From NCBI GenBank assembly GCA_949987565.1, contig OX465103.1:13305274-13369273 (forward strand): a DNA stretch of 64,000 bases, in the 5' to 3' direction. The translations under genes and the position numbers were made by a program. The DNA comes from Luidia sarsii (Eukaryota > Echinodermata > Asteroidea > Paxillosida > Luidiidae). Position 1 is the first letter of the stretch, and each line of letters starts with the position of its first letter. Under the pieces are notes generated by a model that did not search any database, was not told where the DNA came from, and worked only from the letters and a program-made list of their open reading frames with translations. Shown in pieces: positions 11,190 through 25,300 of the stretch.

Positions 11190-12740
11190 AAGGCATACCA
11201 TGGGCCGAAACGGTAGACGGGGTCAGCCACTTCTGGACGGGTAAGTCTGTAACTTCCTAGAGAAATTTGGGGAGCGCCCTCAGAACACGTCTTACATGAT
11301 CGACGTCGACGTCACAGGTATTGCATGGTCGACGTCGACGACATTAGTCGCCATTTATAGATGTCCGATTGTGAATATGCCTCCTCAACGTAACGCTCTG
11401 CTGCAATGTGATCACAGTATCAAACGAAACACATTACATTTAGAGCGCGTATAGCTTATACCCTAGTATCCTTCTCCAAATGTCTATCAGTTTATGCATG
11501 GTTTATGGTAGGCTACCCGTTCAAACTGAAAGCTTGGGTGTTGTGAAATCGCCGTCTAAGCTTGGCTGGCACTAGTCCGAGCATGGTCCGAGTAACTAGG
11601 ACGCCCAACCCCTCCAAAATTTCAAAAAAGACGACTTGTAAGGTCCTAGTTCCTCGGACTACACATGACCGCCGGAAGTAACTAGGACTAGACTAGTCAC
11701 ATCAATATTACATGACTGCAATTAGTTTTCAATATAGGATCACTCATGATATTCTGCAGGAAAGGGGGATATATGTAGCCACCAGTTATCAGCTCGCTTG
11801 CCTTAGGTCTTTGACGCATCCACCTTGCCAGAAACGTCAGCGACGGGCAGGAACTATACATATATACCTAGACAATGACAGCTCGACTGCTGACCTGGCG
11901 CGAATTAGTTCAAACCTTGCACGCGTGGGAGTCCGTGCTGGCTACTGTTATAATGGGCGAAGTCGGAAATGCTAGTCTTTATTCAAGGCTCTCTTTGTAA
12001 GAACCCGTGGTCGATAACATCAATAAGGTTTGATGTCTCTGTGACCGTGCCCAAATTCATCAAGTACAGTCTCAATTTGTTCATGAGTCTATGACAGGCG
12101 ATAACTCGTAAACTTGCAGCAGTAATTTCAACAGATATTTTTTCCCCTTTCTTTATTTATTCTATCTATTTATTTCACATTATGTAGAACACGGTAGCCC
12201 CTTCCACCGTGGTTGTTTTTCAAGGGGCCGTGTTTTGTAAAACAAAAAGTAAGCCAATCAAACGAAATTGCATAAAATACATGTTTAAAGCAATAACTCA
12301 AATATTAGTAAAGTACCCACCAAGTAACAGTTAAAAACAACATCACTTGAAACCGAAATTAGAAAAACAGTAAAATATGGCTGGCTTGCATGATTAGTAA
12401 AATACACTTGTGGATTTAATGATATAAGATAAAGTCAGAGAAAAAAACCCCAGTAAGAATATCGAAAGTAAAACCATAAACAAAAAACAATACAACCAAC
12501 CAAATAGAAATAGGCGAACATATAATAAAGGTTATGACCTTATGACCTTAAACCAACAAAACAAGATACAACCAAGCAGCAGGCGGGTGGCATATTATTT
12601 TTGTTGTTTTAAAGCTTTTAAGGTTGGGCGCATTTGGAATGTTACCTTTCGGTGAGTTAGTAGGACTTGCACCCCTGTAATCAAAACTTCGTGTAAAGTG
12701 GGCCTGTAACGATTTCAGTCTTGAACCGATTTCAACTATT
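11190..12740. other. Intergenic, no gene seen
   Basis: No supported gene. Contains a GTCGACGTCGAC palindromic stretch (11300-11340), an inverted pair around ACTAGTCCGAG...CTCGGACTA (11570-11700) and AT-rich sequence. The segment 12120-12260 may be the 3' UTR of the minus-strand RT fragment that follows. Confidence 0.4.
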
Positions 12741-12749
12741 TCGTGTATG

Positions 12750-13610
12750 TATAGTTGTTTGTTATATCAGAATAAAACATTGATATCAGTGTTTGGTTCA
12801 GGGACTGCAATTAACGTACATAATCATTGCTTCTCCTCAGAGCGTAGTTTGAGGGGACAAAGTGAAATTGGTCTTTTAAGTTTTGTGGCACAACGTTATT
12901 GATGATTTTGTACATCATGGCATCATGTTGACGTCTTCTTGCATTGAGAGGAGTCCAGTTGAGTTCCTTCAGGTTAACACAGACTGGGCTTGGAACATTC
13001 CAGTCAACATTTCTTATAATTCGGGCGCTTCTGTCTTGCAGTTTTTGTAGCTTTGCCTGGAGTGTTGGCCCATAGTTTCCCCACACTATGTCACAATAAT
13101 CAGTGTGACGAAATGATGGAATTATATAAAATGATTTGGTTGTTCTGTGGGACTACGGTTTTTGATCTTCTTGATAACATGGATTCCTTTTTTCCCGCAC
13201 ATCTATCAATATGCTCACTCCAAGAAAGATTTTCATCTAAGACAACTCTAAGATGCTTATACATTCCTTTACTCTATTTAAGGACATTACTGTTTATTTC
13301 AGCATCAATAACTGACATGTGGCGTATAGTCTCGATTTGTTTAGCCAGTTTGTGACATTAATTAGATTATCATTGATAACCATAGCAAGCTCATTAACAT
13401 CTTTGGCTGGAATAGTATAGTGCTATATCATCTGTATACATGCTGCCCATGGTTAGAAAGGCTACATACCGTAATAAACAGGAGGGGCCAAGAATTGTCC
13501 CTTGAGGCACTCCATAACGTATTGAGACAGAACTTGAACAGTTCCCGTTGATTGTCGTTATGTCTGAGCGATCTTGTAGGTAACTGGTGAACCAGTTATC
13601 AAAATAAACT
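12750..13610 (-). mobile_element. Non-LTR retrotransposon RT fragment (second family)
   Basis: Minus-strand frame 13086..12811 encodes LQKLQDRSARIIRNVDW...NARRRQHDAMMYKIINN, typical of the RT C-terminal region. Further upstream, at about 13480-13515, the strand encodes VPQGTILGPLL, the conserved RT block before the catalytic YADD motif. Multiple stops separate these blocks, so the copy is dead. Confidence 0.7.
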
Positions 13611-13614
13611 TATA

Positions 13615-13742
13615 AAAATCATATTAAAGATGTAATATAAACACATGTTGCAAACTGCTTACTGACTAAAATGACCCCAAACGCGAAAATCAAAGATTAG
13701 GAGGGCATGACGTTCCGATCCCAGCAGGACCTTTCTGCCTTT
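13615..13742. repeat. Foldback-family member, tail first
   Basis: Tail GTTGCAAACTGCTTACTGAC followed by GACGTTCCGATCCCAGCAGG, in inverted orientation relative to 7176-7346. Confidence 0.65.
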
Positions 13743-13881
13743 TCTATCTTGTATATAAAATTTGGTTAGTTTGGGTAGGTTTGAGGTTTGTTTTTCTTTT
13801 AAAATTGTGTACTCTGCGGAAATCCAGGAAGCCTGAATTGGTCCCGCAGGAACTTAACTTACAGCCAGGTTCAAAAGGATA

Positions 13882-14060
13882 CGGCCTGGACGTGTATTTT
13901 TTTTTCGTAGGAGGGTTAGGGGCAGTTTTCATTAAAAAACATAAATGGGCGTGTCGAATTGTTTTTAAAGAAAATTACAACAGAAGAGATCATTACGACA
14001 CGCCCATGTATGACAATTGCCCCTAACCCTCCTACGAAAAAAAATACGCGGCCTGGACGA
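13882..14060. mobile_element. Near-perfect palindromic foldback element
   Basis: Arms contain GTAGGAGGGTTAGGGGCAGT at the left and TGCCCCTAACCCTCCTAC at the right. A nested inner inverted pair, GGGCGTGTCG/CGACACGCCC, encloses a loop of about 40 bp. It has no coding capacity. Confidence 0.65.
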
Positions 14061-15845
14061 CTGCACACTGTCACACCGTTTTTAAAACTATAGAGGGCGG
14101 TCATTATTTTGTATGACAGTTTAGTGCAGCGGATGTGCAGAGAATAATTAACATAATACAATTTACCGGTAATTCCAGATGCTTTATTCGTGGTGCATGG
14201 TTGGCATGAATGACGGTAGGACTTCACAATGTAGGCCTATATACTGCCCCTTTCCTTCATGTAATCTCGGAGTTCATCTCGGATGTTCCTTGATGTGCCC
14301 GCTATAGGGACACTCATTGAGCTCACTATCACACGTTTTGGTTTGTTTGAAATGTTGCAGTTTGCAACATTTTTGTATATCACACGTTTTGGTTGTTACT
14401 TTTGGCATGCATTTGGAGAAATCCCTCTCTTCGTTCACCGTTCCGTATACCGGTAATTTCTCAGGCCTAACCTCTCTTTACTGCCTTCATTTTTTCTCTT
14501 CCAAATTAAATTTTCCACCTTTAAAAGAAGGGTGGAAAAATCCTAAATCCACAACTCAATACTGTACATGTACATACATGTACATAACAATTAATAGACC
14601 CCGTACAAATTACATGTACCTATTGTTTTATTGTCTTATTGGTGACATAATTATAATCATATTGAATTGAAAAAAAGGGGTGGGGCGCCACTGAGAAGCA
14701 ATTCAATCATTAACTGCCGTATGTCTCCATGGATCACAACCCCCCCCCCCCGCTTTCATTCAGATGTAAACAACCAATTATTGTTCACACAGCGTGGATA
14801 CAGTCAAACAAACAAATCCAACCCTAGATCTATAAATTGTCAAACTGTATTCCCTTTTGTCTGCCATGATATCTGCGAATCGGTCGCCCCTTTTGTTGAC
14901 CAGTTCTCCGCAAAACCAGCACATGCCCGTTGGTCCAGCCGCCAGTTAAAAGTTAAAGACGCCTTTTCTCGATAAAAACCAACAATGGCAGCTAAGTAAC
15001 CTCTATAAAATCAATGAGCAAACAAACGGAATTAATTCATCCCTGGGAATTCTCGAAAGCAAATATACAAGTCGCCCTACCAGCATTTAAAACGACGATC
15101 TAAGCATAGGATTGGAATAGTTTCATATTTATAGCTCATGGACAGGCGGTATGCCGTCATAAGTGATAAAAATGCCGTCGCCAGGAATATAATGAAGAAT
15201 CAAATAAACGACAAGTGGAATACTTTGAAATAATAAAAATGAATTATGGCAACCAGCAAGATATTGGGACACCATGTAACCTGCTATTAAAAATCACTGA
15301 AACGCAAACTTCAACAAACATGCTTTGGCGTGATCGCTCTACTGCTCTACTGCACTAGTTGAATTGAACAAAAATATATGTGTGATTCAATGAGGGTTTA
15401 TTTGCCCTAAACTCGATGTACAATGCTCCCGGTATTCTCGGTGCTGTACCTAGTAGGATGGTGATTGCCTATTGTCACTCGGAACCACCTGGAATGAAGT
15501 GCTTTTAAAAATGTCGATCGGTTACTCAGTATTTACATTTTCTTTCTGGTTTGAGAAAAGAAAGGAAAGATACTTAGTAAAAAGCTATATTGAAATATGT
15601 ACGTATACATTTGTATACATTCATTACGTGTAGTAGTATCAGCAGAAAGGAATAATTATTTATTAAATAGATATAATTATGTACACTGTATGTAGTTTCT
15701 AAACGGAAAATGAGTTTAGGAGTATGTTGAAAGGGTATGAGGCTGTTGAGTATGAGCAGAGGCTTGTAGGAAAAAACATCCGGTTAAGACAGACAACAAT
15801 AAGACGGACAACCAGACGAGGAATACGAGGATAGGACAAACAAGA
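14061..15845. other. Intergenic, no gene seen
   Basis: Holds a foldback tail fragment (GCAGTTTGCAACATTTTTGT, at about 14360), a poly-C run near 14740, and otherwise unremarkable sequence with short unsupported frames. Confidence 0.45.
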
Positions 15846-15904
15846 CCTTATACGAATACTATATCTGATGATTGGTTTACGGAAATTAAGACTGAAGCTG
15901 TGTC

Positions 15905-16868
15905 ACATGAGAAGATGGGGGAGGATGGGGAGGATGGGAAGGTTGGGGAGGACGAGAAGGATGGGGAGGATGAGTCGGATGGGGAGGACGAGAAGGATGG
16001 GGAGGATGAGAAGGATGGGGAGGAAGGGAGGATGGGAGGGTGTGGAGGTGGGGGAGGATAAGAGGATGAGGGCCCATGGGGAGGATGGGGAGGATGAGAA
16101 GGATGGGGAGGATGAGAAGGATGGGGAGGACGAGAAGGATGGGGAGGACGAGAAGGATGGGAGGATGAGAAGGATGGGAGGATGAGAAGGATGGGGAGGA
16201 AGGGAGGATGGGAGGATGAGAAGGATGGGGAGGAAGGGAGGATGGGAGGATGAGAAGGATGGGGAGGAAGGGAGGATGGGAGGATGTGGAGGTGGGGGAG
16301 GATAAGAGGATGAGGGCCCATGGGGAGGATGGGGAGGATGAGAAGGATGGGGAGGATGAGAAGGATGGGGAGGACGAGAAGGATGGGGAGGACGAGAAGG
16401 ATGGGAGGATGAGAAGGATGGGAGGATGAGAAGGATGGGGAGGAAGGGAGGATGGGAGGATGAGAAGGATGGGGAGGAAGGGAGGATGGGAGGATGAGAA
16501 GGATGGGGAGGAAGGGAGGATGGGAGGGTGTGGAGGTGGGGGAGGATAAGAGGATGAGGGCCCATGGGGAGGATGGGGAGGATGAGAAGGATGGGGAGGA
16601 CGAGAAGGATGGGGAGGACGAGAAGGATGGGAGGATGAGAAGGATGGGAGGATGAGAAGGATGGGGAGGACGAGAAGGATGGGGGATGAGAAGGATGGGG
16701 AGGACGAGAAGGATGGGAGGATGAGAAGGATGGGAGGATGAGAAGGATGGGGAGGATGAGAGGGATGGGAGGAAGGGAGGATAGGAAGATGTGGAGGAGA
16801 GGAGGATGAGGAAGGTGTGAGAAGGAATAGTATGCGTGAGAAAGATGAGGAGGAGGGGGAGGACATTG
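15905..16868. repeat. GGATGAGAAGGATGGG minisatellite, P2 3' flank
   Basis: Polypurine array on the plus strand (polypyrimidine on the P2 sense strand), made of GGGGAGGATGAGAAGGAT variants. A block around GAGGGCCCATGGGGAGG recurs near 16070, 16315 and 16558, giving a higher-order unit of about 244 bp. Long minus-strand proline/serine frames are by-products. Positionally equivalent arrays lie 3' of P3 and P4. Confidence 0.95.
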
Positions 16869-17042
16869 AAGATATTTAAAGTCACTACAATACGTCCCTA
16901 ATTGCTTGCTCGGTCGGCGGTCTCACAGTCGGATTGCAGCCGAATCGCAGAGTGCGCCCTTCAAGCCTTCAGATCGTATAGGTGTCCAGACGGTCAAAGT
17001 ACAGCCGGATCGCGGCCGGATCGCACGGCACGCTGCAAGGCT

Positions 17043-20000
17043 TCAGACCGTTGCCTCTGACTGCGGCGCCGTCACGTTGGTGAACCCAGTGGTGGACGTG
17101 GAGGAGCTGCGCGTGTTGGGCGCCTTCCGCCCAGCGCCGCGCTTCTGCAAGCCCAATCGCTCCCGCCAGAGTTGGCGCACGCGCAGACTGCAGCCGAAGG
17201 CGAGAAAGACGAAGACCCCCTGCAGAGAGTTGAGAATGACGAAGATGTACCAGATGGCCTGGTGGTCCACGAACCTACCGAGGCAGCCGAAGAGCCAAGT
17301 GAAGCCCATGACGCAGGAAATCTGGCTCACAAACCAAAGATACAGAAAAAAGAGGGAAATGAAATGCATCGCGTTCGAACGAACGAACGAAAGAAGGAAC
17401 GAAGGAAGGAAGGAAGGAACGAACGAACGAAGGAGGGAGGGAGGGAGCAACGATAGGAGCCCATTATTTCCTTAGGGTAGGCAAAACATTTTCAGCTTGT
17501 GCGCTTGGATCAGTTTTGTTTGCCTCCAATCTATGTGGCTGGGTCGCAAAATGTTGTACGGATATTGCCGTTGCCAGTCTAGCCATGTTCAAGGCACCAT
17601 AAAATGAACTGAGGTGTTTGGAAGAGACAATATCTCGCACAGATGGTAATTATTTAACCACGTATACAATGGCACGCTCCACTTGACTTTTTATCTTGCT
17701 AGCACATTAATTGTGCATAACACCAGACGCCTTATCGTTTAATGTATAAGATTCTTCCTTCCCGAAATTGTGTTTTAACTTATGAGCCACATTGAAAATT
17801 ATTCTTCCTAATCTGCAGAATACGTCTGAAAGTGAAATAATGTTCTGCTGATGGGGTAGCACCTAATGTCTTGGCTTAATTACGAGCTGTAAGCAAAAAA
17901 AAAATGGCGTCGTTGACCTGAAATATGCCGTACAGGATTCCATGATATAGGTTCCAGTGCGTATCCAAATTCGTCGACTACGACTAGGAATAGTGCACAG
18001 CTCTATGGGAAACGATCGGCTTTCATAAGACTCGTGTGTAATTTGAAGCCGTAGCCTATTATGTAGTCCTCAACCTTTGAAGCGACTTGAAATCCAGACG
18101 CCTTTGGGTCTTCAGGCGTGCTAACGTTATGCCTCCTGTTTCCGTTCCGAATATCGGAAATAAAAAGACTCCTACAGAAACTTGTGGATACGGACAGCTT
18201 TTGGTTGAAAGGAAGCGATTGTCTGCTCTATTTAATTTTTATTTGACACACTTTCAAAAAACCTGAGTGTCTGACTTTTCGTTCCATTTCTGAAATGTCT
18301 CCCATCAAATAAATTATAGCCCCGCTACCATTTTTCATATAATTTTTTTAATTTTCAATTCTTTCTTATTTCAAATCGTTCTGGTAAGTAAGCTGCCAGG
18401 ATCAAATCTTTGGGTCATCTTAATGTTTGCAATTGTATCATTTATGGTAAGCAACTTGCAACATTTGTGTGTGACTTTATGTCTGAAGGACCCTTATCTG
18501 TACTCTTACTTGACATACCTTGAAGTAAATGCCGAGCTCTCTGAGAGTTTCCTTGGTCTTGGACTTGTCCGCATGCACCATGGCAGCTGCTACTAGTGAT
18601 GCGTGCACTCCATGCACCGTCCAGCCGAATAGGACGGCGTTGACAGTCAGGCTACAGGCCATGGGCACCAGGAAGGCTCCGATCACCGCGTACTTTCCCA
18701 CCACCCAGCAGGAGCGGTCATCGGCGTACTGGAAGCCTAGCCTCTGGCCATCCACCAGGCTGATCGTCATGCACACGCCGACTACGAGCAGGGGCAGGGC
18801 CCAGCCATACAGGCAGTAGCGGAGGAAGGTCCTCTTACTAGACCGGGGCGCCTGACTGGAGGCAAAGGTCCTGGCCAGATCGAAGGCCAGAGCGTTTGAC
18901 CAGGTAAAGATGGAGAGCCAGAGGAAGTGAAGCAAGGCAGCCATGGCCACACAGAAGGCGTGGTTGCCTGCCTTGTCCAGCACGGTCAGGGTCAGGAGCT
19001 GTGCCAGGAGCAAGGCAGCGGACAGGCTCATGATGGCACCACCCGGAACGTTCCTCAGGACCGGGAACACGCAGTAGTTGGTCAAGGTCACCAAGAGAGC
19101 CAAGATGGACAAACTGTAACCCACGATATTCAGAATGGTCAGAGGGTCGGAGTAGGTGATGAACGACTCTCCGGCTGATAAGAAGGCTTCCGAGCAGATG
19201 AGAATCCGGTCGTCCGCGAGGTACACGACCTGGTCCTGCAAGAACAGGAGTCCCTGATACCTGAAGGCACTGTCACCGTCTGGTGTGGTCACGGCCTCTG
19301 TCTCCTCGACTCGAGGCAGCTGGCACTCGTCGTTATCCAGGAGCTCTCCGCACACCACCACCTTGGTGTCGTTGCCGTACTCCTGGTTATCGGCCTGGTA
19401 GGAGTACGTCCTGACGAAGGAGATCAGCGTGGACTCCACCAGCCTTCCGTCGCCGACGTAGACGGTCGAGACGCCGCTAACGTTGAAGCCAGTCAGAACC
19501 TCTTCACTGGTGACAAACTGGGACCCGTTGCACGGTTCCGGCACGGGAGTCGTGCCGCAGGTCTCCACGAACTCGACGGACTCGACCCCGCACCGGACCA
19601 CCCACTCCCGGGAGCTCCCCAGCTGGTCGGAGGGCAGCACGGTCTTGTCCAGCAAGACGGTGAAGTCCGACACGTTGGACAGATACTCTGTCCTGACCTC
19701 GGTGACTGCTCCAGTCGGCTCGCTCTCCCAGAAGGAGATGAGCAGCGGCCAGGTCAGCTGGATGTTCTGCCAGCCGAGAGTAAGGAGGAAACAGCGGCTC
19801 ACATCGGAGCTGACCTGGCTGGATTGGGGCGAGATCCCCGGCGTGGAGTTGCCTGTACCTCTCGGGAGCACGTTCAGCGAGTGTTGGGTCCTGTAACAGA
19901 CGATGTCCCCCTCCAGGCTAGGCACCACTGGCTGGGGATCCCAAGGGGACGGTTCCCTGCCTAGCAGCACCTCCAAGTGGCCGGACAGCACCGTTACAAA

Positions 20001-22076
20001 GTTGACCACACAATAATTCCACAAGGAGATGTTGTATGAGTTACAATGGGCGCAGTGCAGATTTTTGTACTTGCCGTTGGGAGTGTCAATGAAGCTGGCG
20101 TAGGAATGGCAGGCGGAGGCAATGGGCTCTGGAGTATCCGGGGGACAATCTTTAATAATGCCGCTATATAATAATGAGCTATCAGAACTTGACTCAAAAG
20201 ATGAGCTATCAGAACTTGACTCAGTGGTAGATGGGGTCGGTATATGAATGTCATTGCATTGGGCACAGTTGTCGTTTTCAAAGAATATTCCGTCAACATA
20301 CGGTATGAGATCAAAGCGGAAAGTGTCATTACTGCACAGTGAAGCCGTCTCGGTGCCGTTAAACTCGGCACTGCAGCCGTTCACCACCAGCGAGCGTCTG
20401 CTGTCGACTGTCAAACAGTTGAAGGGTACCGTGTCAGTGACCAACGTTCCGAGCAGGACCGCGGCCGAGGAGTTCGAGTTCTGTGCCGGGCAGTGTTCGG
20501 TGTAGTCGTAGCAGCAGTCGCCGCAGAGAGAGCAGAGAGCGTCGCAGCCGCACATCGAATCCGAGGCCAGGCGTCCACACCGGTTGCGGCACGTCTGTGC
20601 AGGACACGGAAACACCTTCAGACCGTTCACCACGATGCCTGCAACGAAATTGACATCAATACATCAATACATCCACTTAACCAGATGGTGTGGTGAGAGT
20701 GGAGAGTAGACGTGGAGAGGAGAGGTGGAAGGGGAGGGCAGAGCAGGGCATGGCAGGGGGGGGGGATGGGCAGGAGAGGGGAGGGGAGGGGAGAGGGCGA
20801 GGGGGATGTGGGGAACAGATGCAGAAGAAACAAATTCACCTATTTCGCACTGGACAAACACTAGTTCATAGTTGTGTACCCTGCAGGAGTCCTCCCCGAG
20901 GACCCACCGCAACTCTCCAACCGCGCTGTCCAGGACCAGCTCCCTCAGGACCAGATCGGGACCAGTGGCCTGGTAGCCGGGTGAGACCGAGCGCCAGTCC
21001 ACAACTTCGCTGATGCGGAACCAGGGATAGCCCACGTCCCTGCACACGTTGATGGATAGATCCTTGCGCCGATCTTCATTGAAGAAATCCACGCAGACGG
21101 TCTTCCATGTGGACCCGTTGTAGCTAGCCTCTATGATCCCAGCGGAGCCCGACAAACCCCCGTCGACGGGTGCCAGACGGTATGTCAAGTTGGCGTCTAT
21201 CGGAAGGGCCGTACTTTCTGTGGGAAGAAGGCAACGGTAATACTCTGGTGCACGTGAGATTTCAGATATTCATGGTGAGATTATAGTAACTATTCATTTA
21301 GTGGCTGGTCAATATTTCAACCAACAAGTTCGTTTGCAAGGTTAACTTGCTTTCTTAATATCACACTACCATATCCACTCTTACTTCAATGGGCATATTG
21401 ACTGGTTGTATAAATATTTGTGTGGTTTTTCCTTGTGGCAGTTTTGTGTTCTTTTCCAGATTTGGTTTGTTGTGTCCATGTACGCGTCCGTGTCCGGTCT
21501 CGGTCTCGGTCTCGTTCTCTGCCTTTGTCTCTGCGTCTTCGTCTGCGACTGCGACTGCGTCTGCGTCTACGTCTGCGACTGCGTCTGCGACTGCGACTGC
21601 GTCTGCGACTGCGTCTGCGACTGCGTCTGCGACTGCGTCTGCGACTGCGTCTGCGACTGCGTCTGCGACTGCGTCTGCGACTGCGTCTGCGGCTGCGTCT
21701 GCGGCTGCGTCTGCGGCTGCGTCTGCGGCTGCGTCTGCGGCTGCGTCTGCGGCTGCGTCTGCGGCTGCGTCTGCGGCTGCGTCTGCGGCTGCGTCTGCGG
21801 CTGCGTCTGCGGCTGCGTCTGCGGCTGCGTCTGCGGCTGCGTCTGCGGCTGCGTCTGCGGCTGCGTCTGCGGCTGCGTCTGCGGCTGCGTCTGCGGCTGC
21901 GTCTGCGGCTGCGTCTGCGGCTGCGTCTGCGGCTGCGTCTGCGGCTGCGTCTGCGGCTGCGTCTGCGGCTGCGTCTGCGGCTGCGTCTGCGGCTGCGTCT
22001 GCGGCTGCGTCTGCGGCTGCGTCTGCGGCTGCGTCTGCGGCTGCGTCTGCGGCTGCGTCTGCGGCTGCGTCTGCGG

Positions 22077-22117
<41 letters not shown>

Positions 22118-22286
22118 GCTGCGTCTGCGGCTGCGTCTGCGGCTGCGTCTGCGGCTGCGTCTGCGGCTGCGTCTGCGGCTGCGTCTGCGGCTGCGTCTGC
22201 GGCTGCGTCTGCGACTGCGCCTGCGTCTGCGTCTGCCTCTGCCTCTGCCTCTGCCTCTGCCTCTGCCTCTGCCTCTGCCTCTGCCT

Positions 22287-22377
<91 letters not shown>

Positions 22378-25300
22378 ACGTCTACGTCTCGGTCTACGTC
22401 TCGGTCTACGTCTCGGTCTACGTCTCGGTCTACGTCTCGGTCTACGTCTCGGTCTACGTCTCGGTCTACGTCTCGGTCTACGTCTCGGTCTACGTCTCGG
22501 TCTACGTCTCGGTCTACGTCTCGGTCTACGTCTCGGTCTACGTCTCGGTCTACGTCTACGTCTACGTCCTGGTCTCGGTCTCGGTCTCGGTCTCATCCTC
22601 GGTCTCGGTCTTGGTCTCGGTCTTGGCTAGGCTGTTAGTTTTGGTTTGGTTTATTTGGTTTTAAATATGTTTTATTTAATGTGGCCTCCCTTAGATAAAC
22701 CACCACATAGACCCGTCGATAAACTGTTTGCTGAACAGGGCCACTACTTCCCCATACCTGTCGCGCAGACAACCTCGAGCAATGTTTTATTGGCAGCGGC
22801 GTTGCAGAGTCTCAGTGGTGAGTCGTCGATGCAGCTGAAGAAGTCCATATTCCGACCGTGGCCGACGGGGCAGGAGCTGTAGGAGCACAGGGTGTCCTGA
22901 CGGCTCTGGTCGACCGGGCCGCCACGTCGCTTGCCGACGGCGAACGGGTAGTCGAGCTTCTGGCAGATGGTGTCGGCCAGCACAGTTCCCCAGGAGAAAG
23001 CCAGTGGGACCCAGTCGTCCCCGCCCACGTGAACCTCCACCGTCCCCTCGCTCTCCCGCCGACCGCCGACCAAGCGGAGTCCCCCTGCACAGGAAAAGAC
23101 GAGAGAAAGTGAGATCCAGTTGCAGAAGGAGCAAGTACCTATACGGAGCCTCCAAGGGGACATGATTTTTTTTCTTTTCTTCGTTTCCTGGGAGTAATAT
23201 ATCGTTCTCTAAAATATAAAACAAAACCTTTCCATTAAGCTGATTCTTTTTATTCCTCTAATTATAACAAATATTATGCTATACAAACGCATGGTGTATA
23301 CAAAGGCCCATAAACTCTGACAACATCCCTATATCAATAAACAAGTATAAAAAGATTTGTTTGTTTCCCTGTAACAGTGGGTCACGTTTGTGAACAGATC
23401 ACTTGAAGGTTCCGATGCATTATTATTTCGAGAGATGGAAAAAAAATGGAAACCACCCATGTCCTCTTGCGGCCTCCGTAAGTTCTAGTGCAGGACGTGG
23501 TGTAGTAAACTTAGAGTGGCGCTCGAGTGAGCTACCCCGTGCATGATAGTATACGGGATAAACAGAGTAGTAGCCACCAGATGAGTCTACTCGAGCGACA
23601 TGGTGTTTTCGCTCAGCATTCTGGGAGAGAGTCAAAGGATTTTCCCACTTGAAGGGACGTGACACTTCTTATGGCCATTTTACTCCATGTTTGTCGATGA
23701 AAACAACGAACTTCGTTCTCTGTCACCGAATGTTTTTTTTGGAAGTGCAACCCCTTTATCATTGTTCCGTGCAAGCTTATCGAACGCTGCCAATACTCCA
23801 AAAACGCGCGCCTTCTGGTTCGATGATCAGCTACGTGGAAGCGATTTTTGATGTTTGTTGACTGGCTTCACCCATAGTGGCTGAGCCATACCCACTTCAA
23901 GGTTGCAATATTGTTTATCGACGCGGCCATCTGTATCAGTCCAAATCTTAAAACCTTGTTTGGAATGTGACCCAATTGTGGTATATGCGGGTAATGGTAG
24001 ACCCTTTAACTTTGCTCATAATCAGATGCGCCTAAACAGTAGTTGTAAATTTGTGGAGGAATTTTAACGCCGGATAATCTTAACGACCTACCGGTAGGCC
24101 TACTGTGGCATTATAGGCCTACATCAATATTGATAATGAAAAAAAAAACCACGAAAACATCACATTTTACGAGGTCAAACTACGAACAGCATAGCGCGGT
24201 AATAAAACTTTATGTTCAAAGCCAAAAAAATATATAATGATGTAGCTTCGTGGGCTTACACAATAGTACCATGATACATTGGTATCCCGCAACGGCAAAA
24301 AGAATTATAATGCTGTAACAAAGTACAGCATAGTAGCATGTGGTACATTGGTATCCAGCAATGGTATAGTGCAGTAATAACACAACGTAGTCGCTGTAGG
24401 GCCATGACATGTAATACATAATAGGCCTATATCGCATTGGTACAGTTACTCACAAGGCAAAAGCCCGTTAGAGTCTACCAATATAACGCTTAATTACGAC
24501 ATACCTAACGCTATGGTGTGGCATGATAACGCTATAGCAGGATAGGATAGTATTTCGGAACATTGTAGCAGGCTTGGCCAAGTCGCATAATATGTTTAGG
24601 GCTATGTGATTCTTTGGTATGCTTTGTATGTTAATATTGATTCTAAGTGCAAGAACTATTCTGTGCGAACCAAACTTAAGTGCACAACCGGTATTATCCC
24701 TTTAAACTCAGCCCTGTACAAAATGGAGTTTTCATGATGTGTTGTTAGTACCTCACGTCTCGAAGCTTTACAATAGGCCGTGCTAGGTCCTGATGCAAGG
24801 ATCGAAACGCCGGGCTCTCTAAATTTAACAGATTTGCATTTCTGATCATCTAAGTAAGGAAGCAATATCTCTCCCAAAGCCGTGATATTCCTTGAAAGGG
24901 AGCATAATAAGACTGCATGGTGTCACCGGATCCAGAGAGTCGTTCATGGAACATGGACGTCTCTGGCCCGCCTAGTACCTACCTGTTAAGCAGGTCACGC
25001 CGACGTCAAACCTGTGATCGCACACAGTGTAGTACGCAAACCACGGGAGGAAGTGGCAGTCGGCCAGCAGGGACCGCCATTCTTCGGACGGGCTGCCAAT
25101 GCAGAAGCCGGCCTGCGCCCAGATGGGCCCGGTGGCTTGACCGAACTGCCCCGCTGCCGTGGTCGAGTAGACGGCCGGGTAGCCAAAGTGCCGGCACACC
25201 AACCGGCCCACCGGGTGCGGGTGCAGGTTGGAGCAGAAGGACCCCCACGTGTCGGCATAGCTGGGGAACATCTCTACCCGTCCCTGGTTGGGGTAACGAC

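Noticed and set aside
11712..11975. 87-codon plus-strand frame.
   Set aside because: No recognisable domain, no flanking splice or repeat support; expected by chance at this length.
15848..16885. Minus-strand SSPSFSSSP frame of 345 codons.
   Set aside because: Polypurine minisatellite; three overlapping frames are equally open.
21361..22638. Several overlapping frames of about 400 codons on both strands (LRLR, AAAD, CVCG, RPRRR type).
   Set aside because: They are all products of a stop-free hexamer array inside P2 intron 3; each frame gives a different low-complexity chain and there is no start context or domain.
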